Shown here one piece after another: positions 1 to 8,220 of a DNA stretch of 22,909 bases. The notes below the pieces were generated by a model. That model was not told where the DNA came from, ran no database searches, and saw only the letters and a program-made list of their open reading frames with translations. The stretch comes from Deltaproteobacteria bacterium (GTDB lineage: Bacteria > Desulfobacterota > Binatia > UBA9968). The position numbers were made by a program, and so were the translations under genes. Numbering within the stretch: the first letter of the stretch is position 1; every line of letters starts with the position of its first letter. The stretch spans positions 1,854 to 24,762 of the forward strand of contig JAHFAP010000016.1 of NCBI GenBank assembly GCA_023250495.1. The letters are read 5' to 3'.

Positions 1-1250
1 AGGCTGATCCACGGCACGTAGGTCACCAAGAGAGTGACCAGCGCTAACACGAGAGTGAACGGCCAACCCACCTTGAAGACTTCCCAAAATGAGATGCGCG
101 CGATGGCGGCGGTGGTGAAAAGCACGGTTGCGACGGGGGGAGTCTGTTGGCCGACGCCGAGGTTGATCGTAACGATGATTCCGAAATGGATCGGGTCGAC
201 GCCGATCTGGCGAATGAGCGGCATGACGATGGGCACAATGAGAATGATCGCCGCGGCGGAGTGGAGGAACATGCCGGCGATGAAGAAAAAGATATTCAGG
301 AAGAAGAGAATCAAATACTTGTTCGAGGTGGTTTCCAGGATGATGCGCGCGAACTTCTGAGGGATCTGCTCGCTGGTGAGATACCAGCCGAGGACTGCGG
401 AGGACGCCACGATGAGCATGACCACTGCCGTTTGACCCGTGGAGTCCTTAAGCACCCGCGCAATCTCGCTGGGGGCCAGCTCTCGATAGATGAAAGCTCC
501 GATAATGAGAGCCGCCAGCACGGCGAGGGCGGCAACCTCGGTGGCCGTGGCGATTCCCAGGAAGATTCCTCCCCAGATTACGATCGGGATGAATAGCGCC
601 CAAAAGGCCTTCAGGGTCGTCTTGCCGACCTTTTGGAGAGAGAACCTCGTCTCGACCGGCAGGTTGTACTTTCGGGCGTAATAGTAACTGAGGACCATCA
701 TGGCGCCGCAAGCGATAAAGCCCGGAAGGAATCCGGCAAAGAAGAGCTTCGCCACTGACGTCTCCGCCATCCATGCATAGATGATCATGGGAATGGAGGG
801 CGGGATCAAGATCGCCGCGGAGGCCGCGTTCGAAACGATCGCAGCGCTCAGGGCCCTTGGATAGCCGCGCATCTCCATTGCCGGGATCACGACTTTGCCG
901 ATCGCCGCGGCGTCAGCCACCGAGGATCCGGAGATCTCGCTCTGGATCATCGTGGCCACCACCGTGACCATGGCCAAGCCGCCGCGAATGAAGCCGACGA
1001 GGCTGTTCGCCATATTCACCAGGCGCAGCGAGATTCCAGAAGTCTCCATGAGGCCGCCGGCCAGGATGAAGAGCGGGATGGCGAGCAGGGGAAAGCTGGA
1101 GGCGCCGGAAAAAAGGTTCAGGGGAACGATGCTGAGAGGCGCGGTTGCTTTCCAGAGCAGAAGGATGATTGTGGCGATGGAAAGACCGAATCCGATAGGG
1201 ACGTTGATGACCGTCAGGAGGATGACTATTCCGAGGATGATCCACTCCAC
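1..1250 (-). CDS. dctM: TRAP transporter large permease DctM (3' end cut by window edge)
   Basis: Large membrane subunit of a tripartite ATP-independent periplasmic (TRAP) transporter, the channel that moves a carboxylate-type substrate inward with a cation gradient. The frame stays open from a GTG at 1250 to the window edge, about 416 codons; the family is usually about 425-430 residues, so only the last few are missing. The translation is almost wholly hydrophobic and has typical DctM stretches such as NAASAAILIPPSIPMIIYA and GVGQQTPPVATVLFTTA. The GTG is preceded by AGGAG ten bases upstream and overlaps the end of dctQ by 25 bases, which is usual for this pair. Family is secure; the substrate is not predictable. 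Confidence 0.93.
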   Translation of the reverse strand, partial: MEWIILGIVILLTVINVPIGFGLSIATIILLLWKATAPLSIVPLNLFSGASSFPLLAIPLFILAGGLMETSGISLRLVNMANSLVGFIRGGLAMVTVVATMIQSEISGSSVADAAAIGKVVIPAMEMRGYPRALSAAIVSNAASAAILIPPSIPMIIYAWMAETSVAKLFFAGFLPGFIACGAMMVLSYYYARKYNLPVETRFSLQKVGKTTLKAFWALFIPIVIWGGIFLGIATATEVAALAVLAALIIGAFIYRELAPSEIARVLKDSTGQTAVVMLIVASSAVLGWYLTSEQIPQKFARIILETTSNKYLILFFLNIFFFIAGMFLHSAAAIILIVPIVMPLIRQIGVDPIHFGIIVTINLGVGQQTPPVATVLFTTAAIARISFWEVFKVGWPFTLVLALVTLLVTYVPWIS

Positions 1251-1741
1251 GCCGCTTTGTCTCCTCTCTGGTATTCTTGCCCGTACGCAATCTCGATCAG
1301 CTGCCTGAGACTGATCAAGAACATCAACCCACCTGTAATCGGCAACACGCTGTAGACCCAGCCCATCTTGATCCACACAAGGGAGACAGCGGTCTCGTCT
1401 CCCATCTTTCGCGTCAGCAGCCAGCCGTAGTAACAGAGCACGATTTGAAACCCGAGGACAAAGGATTGGCTGATGAACTCGACGATCCTCTTGGTTTCAG
1501 GCAGAAGCCCGTTCACTACTACTTCGAACCCGATGTGGCGCTGGTGGTAGAGGGCCACGACGGCGCCATAAAAGGTCAGCCACACGAGAAGGTAGGAGGC
1601 GAACTCGTCGTACCAGACGAGAGAGGCGTTGAGGAAGTAGCGAAAGAAGACGCCGAGCGAGACCACTACCACCATCAGGATGAGGAGGAGGACCGCCCAC
1701 CATTCAACGAAATCGAAGAATCTCCGGAAGAATCGTTCCAC
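1226..1741 (-). CDS. dctQ: TRAP transporter small permease DctQ
   Basis: Small membrane subunit of the TRAP transporter, 171 residues, which pairs with DctM in the inner membrane. Four hydrophobic segments are visible at about residues 14-35, 47-65, 90-108 and 128-145. The stretch WYDEFASYLLVWLTFYGA around residues 43-60 is the most typical part of the family. The start is GTG at 1741: no other ATG, GTG or TTG lies between it and the upstream in-frame stop, and the first membrane segment begins about 14 residues in. I see no clear Shine-Dalgarno sequence before it, because the AT-rich repeat at 1749-1800 fills the leader. Translation may depend on the upstream dctP message. Confidence 0.92.
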   Translation of the reverse strand: MERFFRRFFDFVEWWAVLLLILMVVVVSLGVFFRYFLNASLVWYDEFASYLLVWLTFYGAVVALYHQRHIGFEVVVNGLLPETKRIVEFISQSFVLGFQIVLCYYGWLLTRKMGDETAVSLVWIKMGWVYSVLPITGGLMFLISLRQLIEIAYGQEYQRGDKAAWSGSSSE

Positions 1742-1748
1742 AGCAATT

Positions 1749-1800
1749 AATTTTGAATTTTGAGTTACAATTCAAAATTCAGCATTCAAAATTCAAAACT
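1749..1800. repeat. AT-rich micro-repeat palindrome between dctP and dctQ
   Basis: The gap consists of tandem copies of a unit like TTTTGAA and then of its complement TTCAAAA. Bases 1751-1763 are perfectly complementary to 1786-1798 (13 bp), with an additional TTCAAAA-type copy in the loop. It could form a hairpin between dctP and dctQ and so tune the ratio of binding protein to permease; that role is inference. It is built like the elements at 3553-3620 and 19635-19722 but with a different unit. Confidence 0.8.
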
Positions 1801-1802
1801 CG

Positions 1803-2795
1803 TCACCGGAGTGACTGTATGAGTTTGACTAGCTCCGAGCCGCCGGGAACCTCCTTGCCAAACTCTTCGTAGATGGCCGCCGAGGCCTTGATGAAGGCAT
1901 CTTTATCAATCTCGTTGGCCTTCATGGGGGGCGCGAGTTTGCCCATGAGTTCTTTATCCAGGCGCTCGCCCTCTGAGCGGGCAACGTCGCCCATTTCCCA
2001 GGCGATCTTGGAGAGCGTGTCCTGGACCTCCTTGGGCAGCTTTGCCCAGGACTCTTCTCCTATCACCAGATAGGCTGGGGTGTAGACGTGGCCGCTCAAC
2101 GAGAGGAATTTTTGCACCTCCTGAAACTTTGCGGAGGCGATCTGCGGAAAGGGATTCTCCTGCCCGTCCATGACGCCTGATTGCAACGCCGAATAGACCT
2201 CAGCGAAGGGCATGGGTGAGGGGTTGGCGCCATAGGCCCTAAACATCTTGACCCGCCATACACCGCCCGGAACTCTCAACTTAATACCTTTCAGATCGTC
2301 GGGCTTAACGATGGGTCGGACATTGTTGGTGATATGGCGGAATCCGTTTTCCCAAACTCCAAGGACCCTTATGCCTTTCGCCGGGAGTTCTTCGAAGAGG
2401 ATTTTCTGCGCCTGTCTGTTCTCAGCTACCTTCTTTATGTGGGCGCGGCTTACAATGATGTAGGGCATTTCGAAGACGCCGATTTTTTGCTCAGCTGTGC
2501 TCATAATGGTTGATGGAATGAACATCTCCGGTGCGCCGACCTTGATACCCCGCATCATTTGCTCGTCGGTGCCGAGCTGGCTCGAGTGGAAGACCTTGAC
2601 CTCCACCCTCCCCTTGAGCGCGGCATTCACCCTCTTGGCGTACTCGTCACCCATGATCGCGAAGATCGAGTCTGGGCCAGGGAACCCCACGTGGCCGAGC
2701 CTGATCGTGGTGGGTTGCTGGGCCCGGGCAGGGGAGTGCAAGATCAAAACACTAACAAAGGCGATCGCGAGAGCTAAAGTCAGTCTTGGCTTCAC
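1803..2795 (-). CDS. dctP: TRAP transporter periplasmic binding protein, DctP family
   Basis: Periplasmic solute-binding subunit of the TRAP system, 330 residues including a signal peptide (residues 1-25, ending SPARA before QQPTT). The mature part has the family signature: the conserved arginine in GIKLRVP (R174) that normally salt-bridges the substrate carboxylate, followed by MPFAEVYSALQSGVMDGQEN at 195-214. The start is GTG at 2795 with AGGAG eight bases upstream. It is the first gene of a dctP-dctQ-dctM set, each closely following the last. The ligand is probably a small organic acid; the sequence alone does not say which. Family assignment is secure. Confidence 0.95.
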   Translation of the reverse strand: MKPRLTLALAIAFVSVLILHSPARAQQPTTIRLGHVGFPGPDSIFAIMGDEYAKRVNAALKGRVEVKVFHSSQLGTDEQMMRGIKVGAPEMFIPSTIMSTAEQKIGVFEMPYIIVSRAHIKKVAENRQAQKILFEELPAKGIRVLGVWENGFRHITNNVRPIVKPDDLKGIKLRVPGGVWRVKMFRAYGANPSPMPFAEVYSALQSGVMDGQENPFPQIASAKFQEVQKFLSLSGHVYTPAYLVIGEESWAKLPKEVQDTLSKIAWEMGDVARSEGERLDKELMGKLAPPMKANEIDKDAFIKASAAIYEEFGKEVPGGSELVKLIQSLR

Positions 2796-2829
2796 TGTAT
2801 TCTCTCCTATTCTTCCGCCTGCGGCGGAG

Positions 2830-3534
2830 CTAACTCTTCAAAGTACAGGCCTGCTTGATGATGCGCTCGGCCCGACCCGTGTTGAATACCCCGCAGATGC
2901 AGAAGCGGGCCATGTAGCGGACCGCTTCCTCAGGGCTGCGACGGTTCTCTTTGACCCATTCCATCATTTTTTTTGCAAAATTGGCTGAGACCATTCCGTG
3001 GCCGCACATGGAGGAGAGCTCCAGGGTGGTCGCGTCCGGCAGTTTATCTACACGCCCGCGAAAGCCGAGGGAGTATTCCACGCTGTGGCGGGCGATGCCG
3101 GCGTCGCGGCAGCAACGCTTCGCCTCATCCATAGGAGCGCTGATATTGACGGAGATTCCAAGGTCAGCCGCCTTCACCTCCTCGACGAAGGCTCTCATCG
3201 CTTCGTAGTTGTCAAAGACCGCCGCCACGGTGGTGTGCCCCTCAATCCCGGCGATCACCTGTTCGGGGTCGGGATGCTGGTTCCGCTTCCAGTGAGCCGT
3301 TGGGTTCATGTCCTGGCGCGGACGCAGCATTCCCCCTTTAGTCGCGTCCCCGATATTCACCGGGTCGTGCTTTAGCGCCAGGCGAAGGAAGCACCGGTAC
3401 TTCTCCACGAGGTTCTCGTCGTTGAGATCGCGGGTCGCCATGGCGAAGACGATGTAGTCGTCCCGGACCGGCTCCGGGTTCGGCGCGGGCTCGAAGGCGT
3501 AGTGTTCGCTATAACGGTGCAGCGTGTTGGTCAT
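2830..3534 (-). CDS. Uncharacterised Cys-rich protein paired with the ferredoxin-like gene
   Basis: I do not recognise this 234-residue protein. It has no signal peptide or membrane segment, so it is probably cytoplasmic. It has seven cysteines: C48, a CC pair at 141-142, C177 in MCGHG, C212 and C214 in FCICG, and C230. The CGHG and CxC clusters near the C-terminus suggest a metal or Fe-S site or a redox disulfide, but this is inference. Several polar stretches look conserved (RPRQDMNPTAHW near 71-82; SLGFRGRVDKL near 155-165). It lies just downstream of the ferredoxin-like gene and just upstream of dctP, so it may be a partner or enzyme subunit for that protein. The ATG at 3534 has only a weak ribosome-binding site. 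Confidence 0.75.
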   Translation of the reverse strand: MTNTLHRYSEHYAFEPAPNPEPVRDDYIVFAMATRDLNDENLVEKYRCFLRLALKHDPVNIGDATKGGMLRPRQDMNPTAHWKRNQHPDPEQVIAGIEGHTTVAAVFDNYEAMRAFVEEVKAADLGISVNISAPMDEAKRCCRDAGIARHSVEYSLGFRGRVDKLPDATTLELSSMCGHGMVSANFAKKMMEWVKENRRSPEEAVRYMARFCICGVFNTGRAERIIKQACTLKS

Positions 3535-3552
3535 GTTATCAATAGACAGGTG

Positions 3553-3620
3553 TTAGGAATTAGGGATTAGGCGTTAGGGGCCTCCCTAACCCCCAATTCC
3601 TAATTCCCAATCCCTAATCC
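3553..3620. repeat. GGATTAG micro-repeat palindrome overlapping the ferredoxin gene stop
   Basis: Tandem copies of a unit like GGGATTAG face their complement. Perfect pairings are 3556-3564 with 3599-3607 (9 bp) and 3573-3579 with 3584-3590 (7 bp, 4-base loop), with partial pairing between, so the whole forms a long hairpin. The right arm continues into the 3600-4421 coding sequence: it contains that gene's TAG stop and encodes its last residues (about RGLGIGN). It lies between two co-directional genes and could act as a processing or attenuation hairpin. Confidence 0.82.
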
Positions 3621-4421
3621 CCTCTGAGTTACGCGGCCAAGCCCCAGGTTTGTCTTTCCCCGGTAAGTCGCGTATCCCTCCCGCTCCAGGATCTCGCGCA
3701 GGGAATCGTTTCCTTCCATGTCGCAGCGGGTGGAGACGCCTATGCTGATCACGGTCTCCACCTCTCGGGCGAGCTCCCTGATCCTTTGAAGCACAGCGGG
3801 CACTTGCTCCAGGCGCGCTTTGATCTCGACGATGGCCGAGAGAATCTTTTCGTTGAGAATATCTTCGCGGATCAATCCGCGCGAGCTGTCACGCATCAGC
3901 GAGGTCACCGGATTGTTTTGCTCGAACTGCACGCCGATCTCGGCGAGGGCGGCGGTGACCCGCTCGATGTCCCGGAAGCGGGCGCCCACGCCAGGACGGC
4001 CAAACTCCACGACGAAGCCGGCCTCTCCTTCCTTCACCCGGTCGGTGACGTCATTGGTTTTCACCTCGGCGGTGCCGCGGCCGTGGATCCCGGTGGACTC
4101 ATGCGGAACTTGCGGATCGGAGAACGCGCGGCGGACGATTCTGGGCCACGTTAGCTCTTGGGGAACGATGGCATCGGTCGGACAGATATCCGGCTCGGGA
4201 TCGAAGCGGAAGCGAAAGAACTTGGCCACTCCGCGGATCGTCCGCACCATGGCCGGGTTCAAATGCTCCTTCGACATGCCCCGGTAGCAGGCGAAGCATT
4301 CCACGCACTCGTCCTGATTGACGGTGGCGCGGCCGATGTTCGGGTCGATGTGGATAGCCCCCATGGGGCATACCGGCACGCAGTTGCCACAGGCCACGCA
4401 CTTATGCGGATCAATTTTCAT
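3600..4421 (-). CDS. Ferredoxin-domain protein with uncharacterised C-terminal domain
   Basis: Cytoplasmic 273-residue protein. Residues 1-90 form a 2[4Fe-4S] ferredoxin-like domain. The first cluster motif is complete (C8, C11, C14, C18-P). The second has C39, C42 and C45, but its fourth ligand candidate, C80 in CPTDAI, comes 34 residues later instead of the usual three. Residues from about 115 onward form a domain I do not recognise, rich in charged helices (about 195-225) and ending near ISIGVSTRCD. The ATG overlaps the stop of the upstream aminotransferase gene (ATGA), which implies translational coupling. The last seven residues are encoded by the intergenic repeat. Likely an electron carrier or Fe-S subunit working with the next gene's product; the reaction is unknown. 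Confidence 0.83.
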   Translation of the reverse strand: MKIDPHKCVACGNCVPVCPMGAIHIDPNIGRATVNQDECVECFACYRGMSKEHLNPAMVRTIRGVAKFFRFRFDPEPDICPTDAIVPQELTWPRIVRRAFSDPQVPHESTGIHGRGTAEVKTNDVTDRVKEGEAGFVVEFGRPGVGARFRDIERVTAALAEIGVQFEQNNPVTSLMRDSSRGLIREDILNEKILSAIVEIKARLEQVPAVLQRIRELAREVETVISIGVSTRCDMEGNDSLREILEREGYATYRGKTNLGLGRVTQRGLGIGN

Positions 4422-5608
4422 GGCCTACCATATCCTGTTGCAGCACTCTCCAGGAGATAGGACTCGGCCGCGGATAGGCCAGCGCCTAGCGGCACTGGAA
4501 CTCCAAAGCTTTTGAGCGTCATCTCGACACCGGCAAGCCCACCGAGCAACTCCATCTCGTTGAGGCTTCCCAGGTGGCCTATCCGGAAAACTCTTCCCTT
4601 AGTCTTTCCTAGACCGATACCCAGGGACATGTCCAGGCTCTTCTGAGCATGTGCGATAAAGGCGTCAGAGTCAAATCCGTCAGGCATGCAGACAGCCGTG
4701 ACCGTATTCGAGTACTCGTCGCGATTTTTTGCCAGGATCTTTAAGCCCATGCCTTGGACAGCGCGCCGACAGGCCTCGGCCAGTCGTGCGTGGCGTCGGA
4801 ATACGTTTGGAAGCCCTTCCTCGGCTAGCATAGCAAGACTTTCCTTCAAACCGAAGAGGAGCGCCGTGGCTGGGGTATAGGGAAACTCGCCACGGGCATT
4901 TCGCTCGAGAACCGGTCCCCAGTCCCAGAAAGAGCGTGGACATCTGGCGGACTTACTTGCTTTTAGTGCCTTGTCGCTGACGGCCAGGATGGCCATCCCC
5001 GGCGGAAGCATGAGTCCCTTTTGCGGTCCCGTTAGAGCCACGTCCACTCTCCGCTCGTCCATACGGAAGTCGATGGAAGCGAGCGAACTAACTACGTCCA
5101 CCAAAAAGAGCGCTGGGTGGCCCGCACCGTCTATGGCTTGGCGAATAGCAGCGATGTTGCTGGTGACCCCGGTCGAGGTTTCATTGTGGACAACCAGCAC
5201 AGCCTTGAGCTTGTGATCCTTATCGGCGCGCAGATGTTCTTCAACTTGCGCGGACAGAATACCATGCCCATAGGGAAGCTCCAGCTTTTCTACCTGGATT
5301 CCATGGGCGCTAGCCGTTTCACAAAAGAGGGTGCTGAAGTGGCCATTGATGCAGCCCAGCACGCGATCTCCCGGCGATAATGTGTTGACCAGGCAGGTCT
5401 CCCAAGCTCCTGTGCCAGAGCCTGGGAAAAGGACAATCCGGCCCTCAGAGGTTTGGAATACAGCTTTGAGTCCCTCCAGAACCTCCTGCAATAGGGCGGC
5501 GAACTTTGGTCCGCGATGGTCGATCAGGGACTGGGATATAGCCCGGACCACCCTTTCCGGAACGAGGGTCGGGCCGGGAATCTGGAGAAACGGACGGCCA
5601 GAGATCAT
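4418..5608 (-). CDS. Class V aminotransferase, alanine/serine-glyoxylate aminotransferase family
   Basis: PLP-dependent fold-type I enzyme, 396 residues, normal full length for the family. It starts with the expected IPGPTLVPERV and DHRGPKF stretches, has the PLP-ring aspartate D171 (FLVDVVSS), the Schiff-base lysine K197 in TGPQKGLMLPPG, and a carboxylate-binding arginine around R342 (FRIGHLG). Family members transfer an amino group from alanine or serine to glyoxylate, or carry out related reactions. The exact amino donor is not determined, and 2-aminoethylphosphonate or other amino donors are possible but fit the sequence less well. The ATG at 5608 has AGGAG nine bases upstream. It follows the ABC permease by 13 bases, so uptake and transamination are probably linked. 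Confidence 0.92.
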   Translation of the reverse strand: MISGRPFLQIPGPTLVPERVVRAISQSLIDHRGPKFAALLQEVLEGLKAVFQTSEGRIVLFPGSGTGAWETCLVNTLSPGDRVLGCINGHFSTLFCETASAHGIQVEKLELPYGHGILSAQVEEHLRADKDHKLKAVLVVHNETSTGVTSNIAAIRQAIDGAGHPALFLVDVVSSLASIDFRMDERRVDVALTGPQKGLMLPPGMAILAVSDKALKASKSARCPRSFWDWGPVLERNARGEFPYTPATALLFGLKESLAMLAEEGLPNVFRRHARLAEACRRAVQGMGLKILAKNRDEYSNTVTAVCMPDGFDSDAFIAHAQKSLDMSLGIGLGKTKGRVFRIGHLGSLNEMELLGGLAGVEMTLKSFGVPVPLGAGLSAAESYLLESAATGYGRP

Positions 5609-5621
5609 AAGCTAGATCTCC

Positions 5622-6407
5622 TTAGAAAAGCTCTCTCTCTGTCCTGACTTCCTCCCTGGGACGCCAGCGGAGGAGATAGGCCTCGGCCCGGTTGATCACC
5701 TCGTTACAGAGTACCACAACGAGGGCGAGGACGAGAATGCCGCCCAGGGCACCGGTCGTTGAGAAAAGAGAGGTATTGTAATTGATGAGATAGCCCAGCC
5801 CTTTGCTGGCGGCGATAAACTCCCCAACCACGGCTCCTACCAAGGCATAGGGAACGCTGATTTTTAGTCCAGTGGTGACCCATGGGATCGTAGAGGGGAT
5901 CGTAACCTTAAAAAGAATCTGCCGTTCGCTGGCGCCCATGACGCGTAAAATATTTTTTAGCTCTATGTCCACGCCCTTGACCCCGGAAAAGGTGTTAAAG
6001 AAGGTGAGAAAGAAGACCACGATCACCACCAGGATGACTTTCGAGTTGGGACCGATCCCAAACCAGATGATGAACAGCGGCGCCAGCGCGATGCGCGGGA
6101 TGCCGTTGAAGGCCACGATGTAAGGGTCCAGGATCTGGGCCAGCGTTTCTCTTCTTGCTAAGACGAAGCCTGAACTGATGCCGGCCAGCGCGCCGATAAA
6201 GAAGCCGGTGAAGGTCTCGTACAGCGTGATGGCGAGATGGCCGAAGATCGAGCCGTCCGAGATCACCTGCCAGAGGTAAACGGAGACCCTGGATGGACTC
6301 GAGATCCAGAAGGGATCGATGAGCCTCCCCGAGGTCAACTCCCAGAGCGCAAGCAGGAGAAGACCGAAGAGCAGGCGGTAGAGAAAAAGACGTCCGCGGC
6401 TAATCAT
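5622..6407 (-). CDS. ABC transporter permease, SsuC/TauC/NMT1-type
   Basis: Inner-membrane permease, 261 residues, of the nitrate/sulfonate/taurine/thiamine-precursor importer class. About six hydrophobic segments are visible, and the cytoplasmic EAA loop that contacts the ATPase lies at about residues 154-176 (RVMGASERQILFKVTIPSTI). The ATG at 6407 overlaps the stop of the binding-protein gene (ATGA). With the two upstream genes it makes a complete importer. The substrate is not predictable; the neighbouring aminotransferase suggests an amino or keto acid-like compound. Confidence 0.93.
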   Translation of the reverse strand: MISRGRLFLYRLLFGLLLLALWELTSGRLIDPFWISSPSRVSVYLWQVISDGSIFGHLAITLYETFTGFFIGALAGISSGFVLARRETLAQILDPYIVAFNGIPRIALAPLFIIWFGIGPNSKVILVVIVVFFLTFFNTFSGVKGVDIELKNILRVMGASERQILFKVTIPSTIPWVTTGLKISVPYALVGAVVGEFIAASKGLGYLINYNTSLFSTTGALGGILVLALVVVLCNEVINRAEAYLLRWRPREEVRTERELF

Positions 6408-7420
6408 TTGGGCAAGAAATCGTTGGTGACGAGTTCGGAGTAGCCCACCCGCTTCTTCAAGATCCCCGCCTGTTCCAGAATATCCTGCGTGATCTGCACG
6501 CTGCGTTCGCTCGTCCGGCCATCAGGACTCAGCGCGGGGAGCACTGACTTCACGCCTGCGAGGAGCAGCGCGGGATCGGTCTGGCCCAGAAAAGGCTTGA
6601 GCGCCTCGGCGACCTGCTCAGGAGTGCTTTGGAGCGCCCACTTGTTTGCTTTGGTCAGCGCTCGCGCCATCTTGCGCACGAGGTCCGGATTCTTTTCTAC
6701 GGTCTCAGGACGGGCGATGAGATTCTCCATGAGGAATTCGGGGATCGAAGGGTCCTCGCCCTTGGCGTTGTTGATGAACATGATCGCGAACCCCCGGCTG
6801 ATCGCCGTTTCTGGAACCGGAGTCGCCGTAAGCGCGACATCGACTTTGCGGTTTTCCAGAGCCGCGAGCCAGGTCGGCCCGGCGCCTATAGGAATGATCT
6901 GTACGTCCTGCTGCGGCACGTAGCCCGCCTTGCGGATCACGAAGCTAGCAAGGTGCGCGGTCAAGGCTCCGGGATTGGTGACCCCGACTGTAAGCCCCTT
7001 AAGCGCCTTGAGCTTTTCCTGCAACGGCGTGCTTTCGCTGATCCCCTTTGTCTTGGCCGCATCCTTATGCATGGCCCAGTTGATGAACAGCCTGTTGAGG
7101 CCGCTCATGACCATGAGGAGTTTTTTGCCCTCCTGGTGGGCCAGGATGACGTTATCGCCGGTGGTGAAGCTGAACTCCACATCCCCGGCGATGAGCGCCC
7201 TGATGTCCGGTCCTCCTCCGCTCGTAGAGGTAACATCCACATCCAGCCCCTCCTCGGCGAAGAAGCCCTTTCCCTGGGCCAGATAAACCGGCGTCATGGA
7301 CAGGGCCACGACGGGAATCGTCATCTTTACCTTCCTGGGCCCCTGGGCATAGGCGGGTTGGCAAAAATAGCCAATGTGGAGAAGAGCCGCGGAAAAAACC
7401 ATTGAGATAAACCGCTTCAT
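6404..7420 (-). CDS. ABC transporter substrate-binding protein, NMT1/SsuA family
   Basis: Periplasmic binding protein, 338 residues with a signal peptide at 1-25 (ending PAYA before QGPRK). The mature N-terminus (VALSMTPVYLAQGKGFFAEE) is the hallmark of the NMT1/SsuA/TauA group; GLTVGVTNPGA and LENRKVDVALTATP are further typical stretches. It delivers the ligand to the permease encoded immediately downstream. The ATG at 7420 has AAGGAG eight bases upstream, and the ATPase gene ends 15 bases before it. Such proteins are very numerous in uncultured soil proteobacteria-like genomes and often have unknown ligands, so I give no substrate. Confidence 0.94.
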   Translation of the reverse strand: MKRFISMVFSAALLHIGYFCQPAYAQGPRKVKMTIPVVALSMTPVYLAQGKGFFAEEGLDVDVTSTSGGGPDIRALIAGDVEFSFTTGDNVILAHQEGKKLLMVMSGLNRLFINWAMHKDAAKTKGISESTPLQEKLKALKGLTVGVTNPGALTAHLASFVIRKAGYVPQQDVQIIPIGAGPTWLAALENRKVDVALTATPVPETAISRGFAIMFINNAKGEDPSIPEFLMENLIARPETVEKNPDLVRKMARALTKANKWALQSTPEQVAEALKPFLGQTDPALLLAGVKSVLPALSPDGRTSERSVQITQDILEQAGILKKRVGYSELVTNDFLPK

Positions 7421-7435
7421 CAGAATTTCTCCTTT

Positions 7436-8215
7436 CTACACTTCCGTCATAATAACTTCGGGTCGCAGTTCACGCCAGAGCCTCTCATAAACTTCTTGGA
7501 ACTCCCGGCTGGTGTGGATCTGGTACACATCGCGCGGCCGCGGTATCGGCACCGCGGCGATATGTTTGACTCTGCCGGGGCGCGAGGTCATCACGATCAC
7601 GCGATCGGCGAGCGTAATCGCCTCGATCAGATCATGGGTGATGAATAGAATCGTCTTCCTGTTCGCAGACCAGAGCTTGAGAAGCTGATCCTGAAGCACG
7701 ATCCTGGTCTGGGCGTCCAGCGGGCCGAAAGGCTCGTCCATAAGGATCAACTCAGGATCATAAATCAGCGTCCGGATGATGTTGGCCCGCTGGCGCATGC
7801 CGCCGGAAAGCTCGTGTGGATAATGCTCCTCAAACCCGTTGAGCCCGACGCGGTCGATCAGCTCCTCGGCACGGCGCCGTCTCACGCTCTTCTCCACGCC
7901 CCGGATCTCCAGCGACAGCTCCACGTTTTCGATGAGCGTCCGCCATGGCAGCAGGTTGTCTTTTTGGGTGACATATCCGATCTCAGGGTTGATGCCATTC
8001 ACGGCGCGGCCGCGGAAAACGATTCGCCCCGCGCTCGGCGGCAGCAGCCCGACGACGAGATTGAGCAGCGTGGACTTGCCGCATCCAGAGGGGCCAACCA
8101 CCGTGACAAATTCTCCGTGATCCATGCCGAGGGCTAGGGAATCCAAGGCCAAGACCTTCTTGCCGCGAACGTTGAATTCCTTGCTGATACCCTCAACGGT
8201 GAGAAGTTGTGCCAT
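7436..8215 (-). CDS. ABC transporter ATP-binding protein, SsuB/TauB type
   Basis: Cytoplasmic ATPase of the importer, 259 residues. All catalytic motifs are intact: Walker A GPSGCGKST at 41-49, Q-loop Q84, signature LSGGMRQR at 136-143, Walker B LILMDE at 156-161, D-loop, and the switch histidine H194 in FITHDL. It is most like ATPases of nitrate/sulfonate/taurine importers. The ATG at 8215 is only five bases after the stop of the upstream beta-propeller gene and has no clear ribosome-binding site, so it is probably translationally coupled. Confidence 0.95.
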   Translation of the reverse strand: MAQLLTVEGISKEFNVRGKKVLALDSLALGMDHGEFVTVVGPSGCGKSTLLNLVVGLLPPSAGRIVFRGRAVNGINPEIGYVTQKDNLLPWRTLIENVELSLEIRGVEKSVRRRRAEELIDRVGLNGFEEHYPHELSGGMRQRANIIRTLIYDPELILMDEPFGPLDAQTRIVLQDQLLKLWSANRKTILFITHDLIEAITLADRVIVMTSRPGRVKHIAAVPIPRPRDVYQIHTSREFQEVYERLWRELRPEVIMTEV

Positions 8216-8220
8216 GAAAT

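Noticed and set aside
3553..3620. CRISPR array
   Set aside because: The units are 7-9 bases, contiguous and palindromic, with no spacers.
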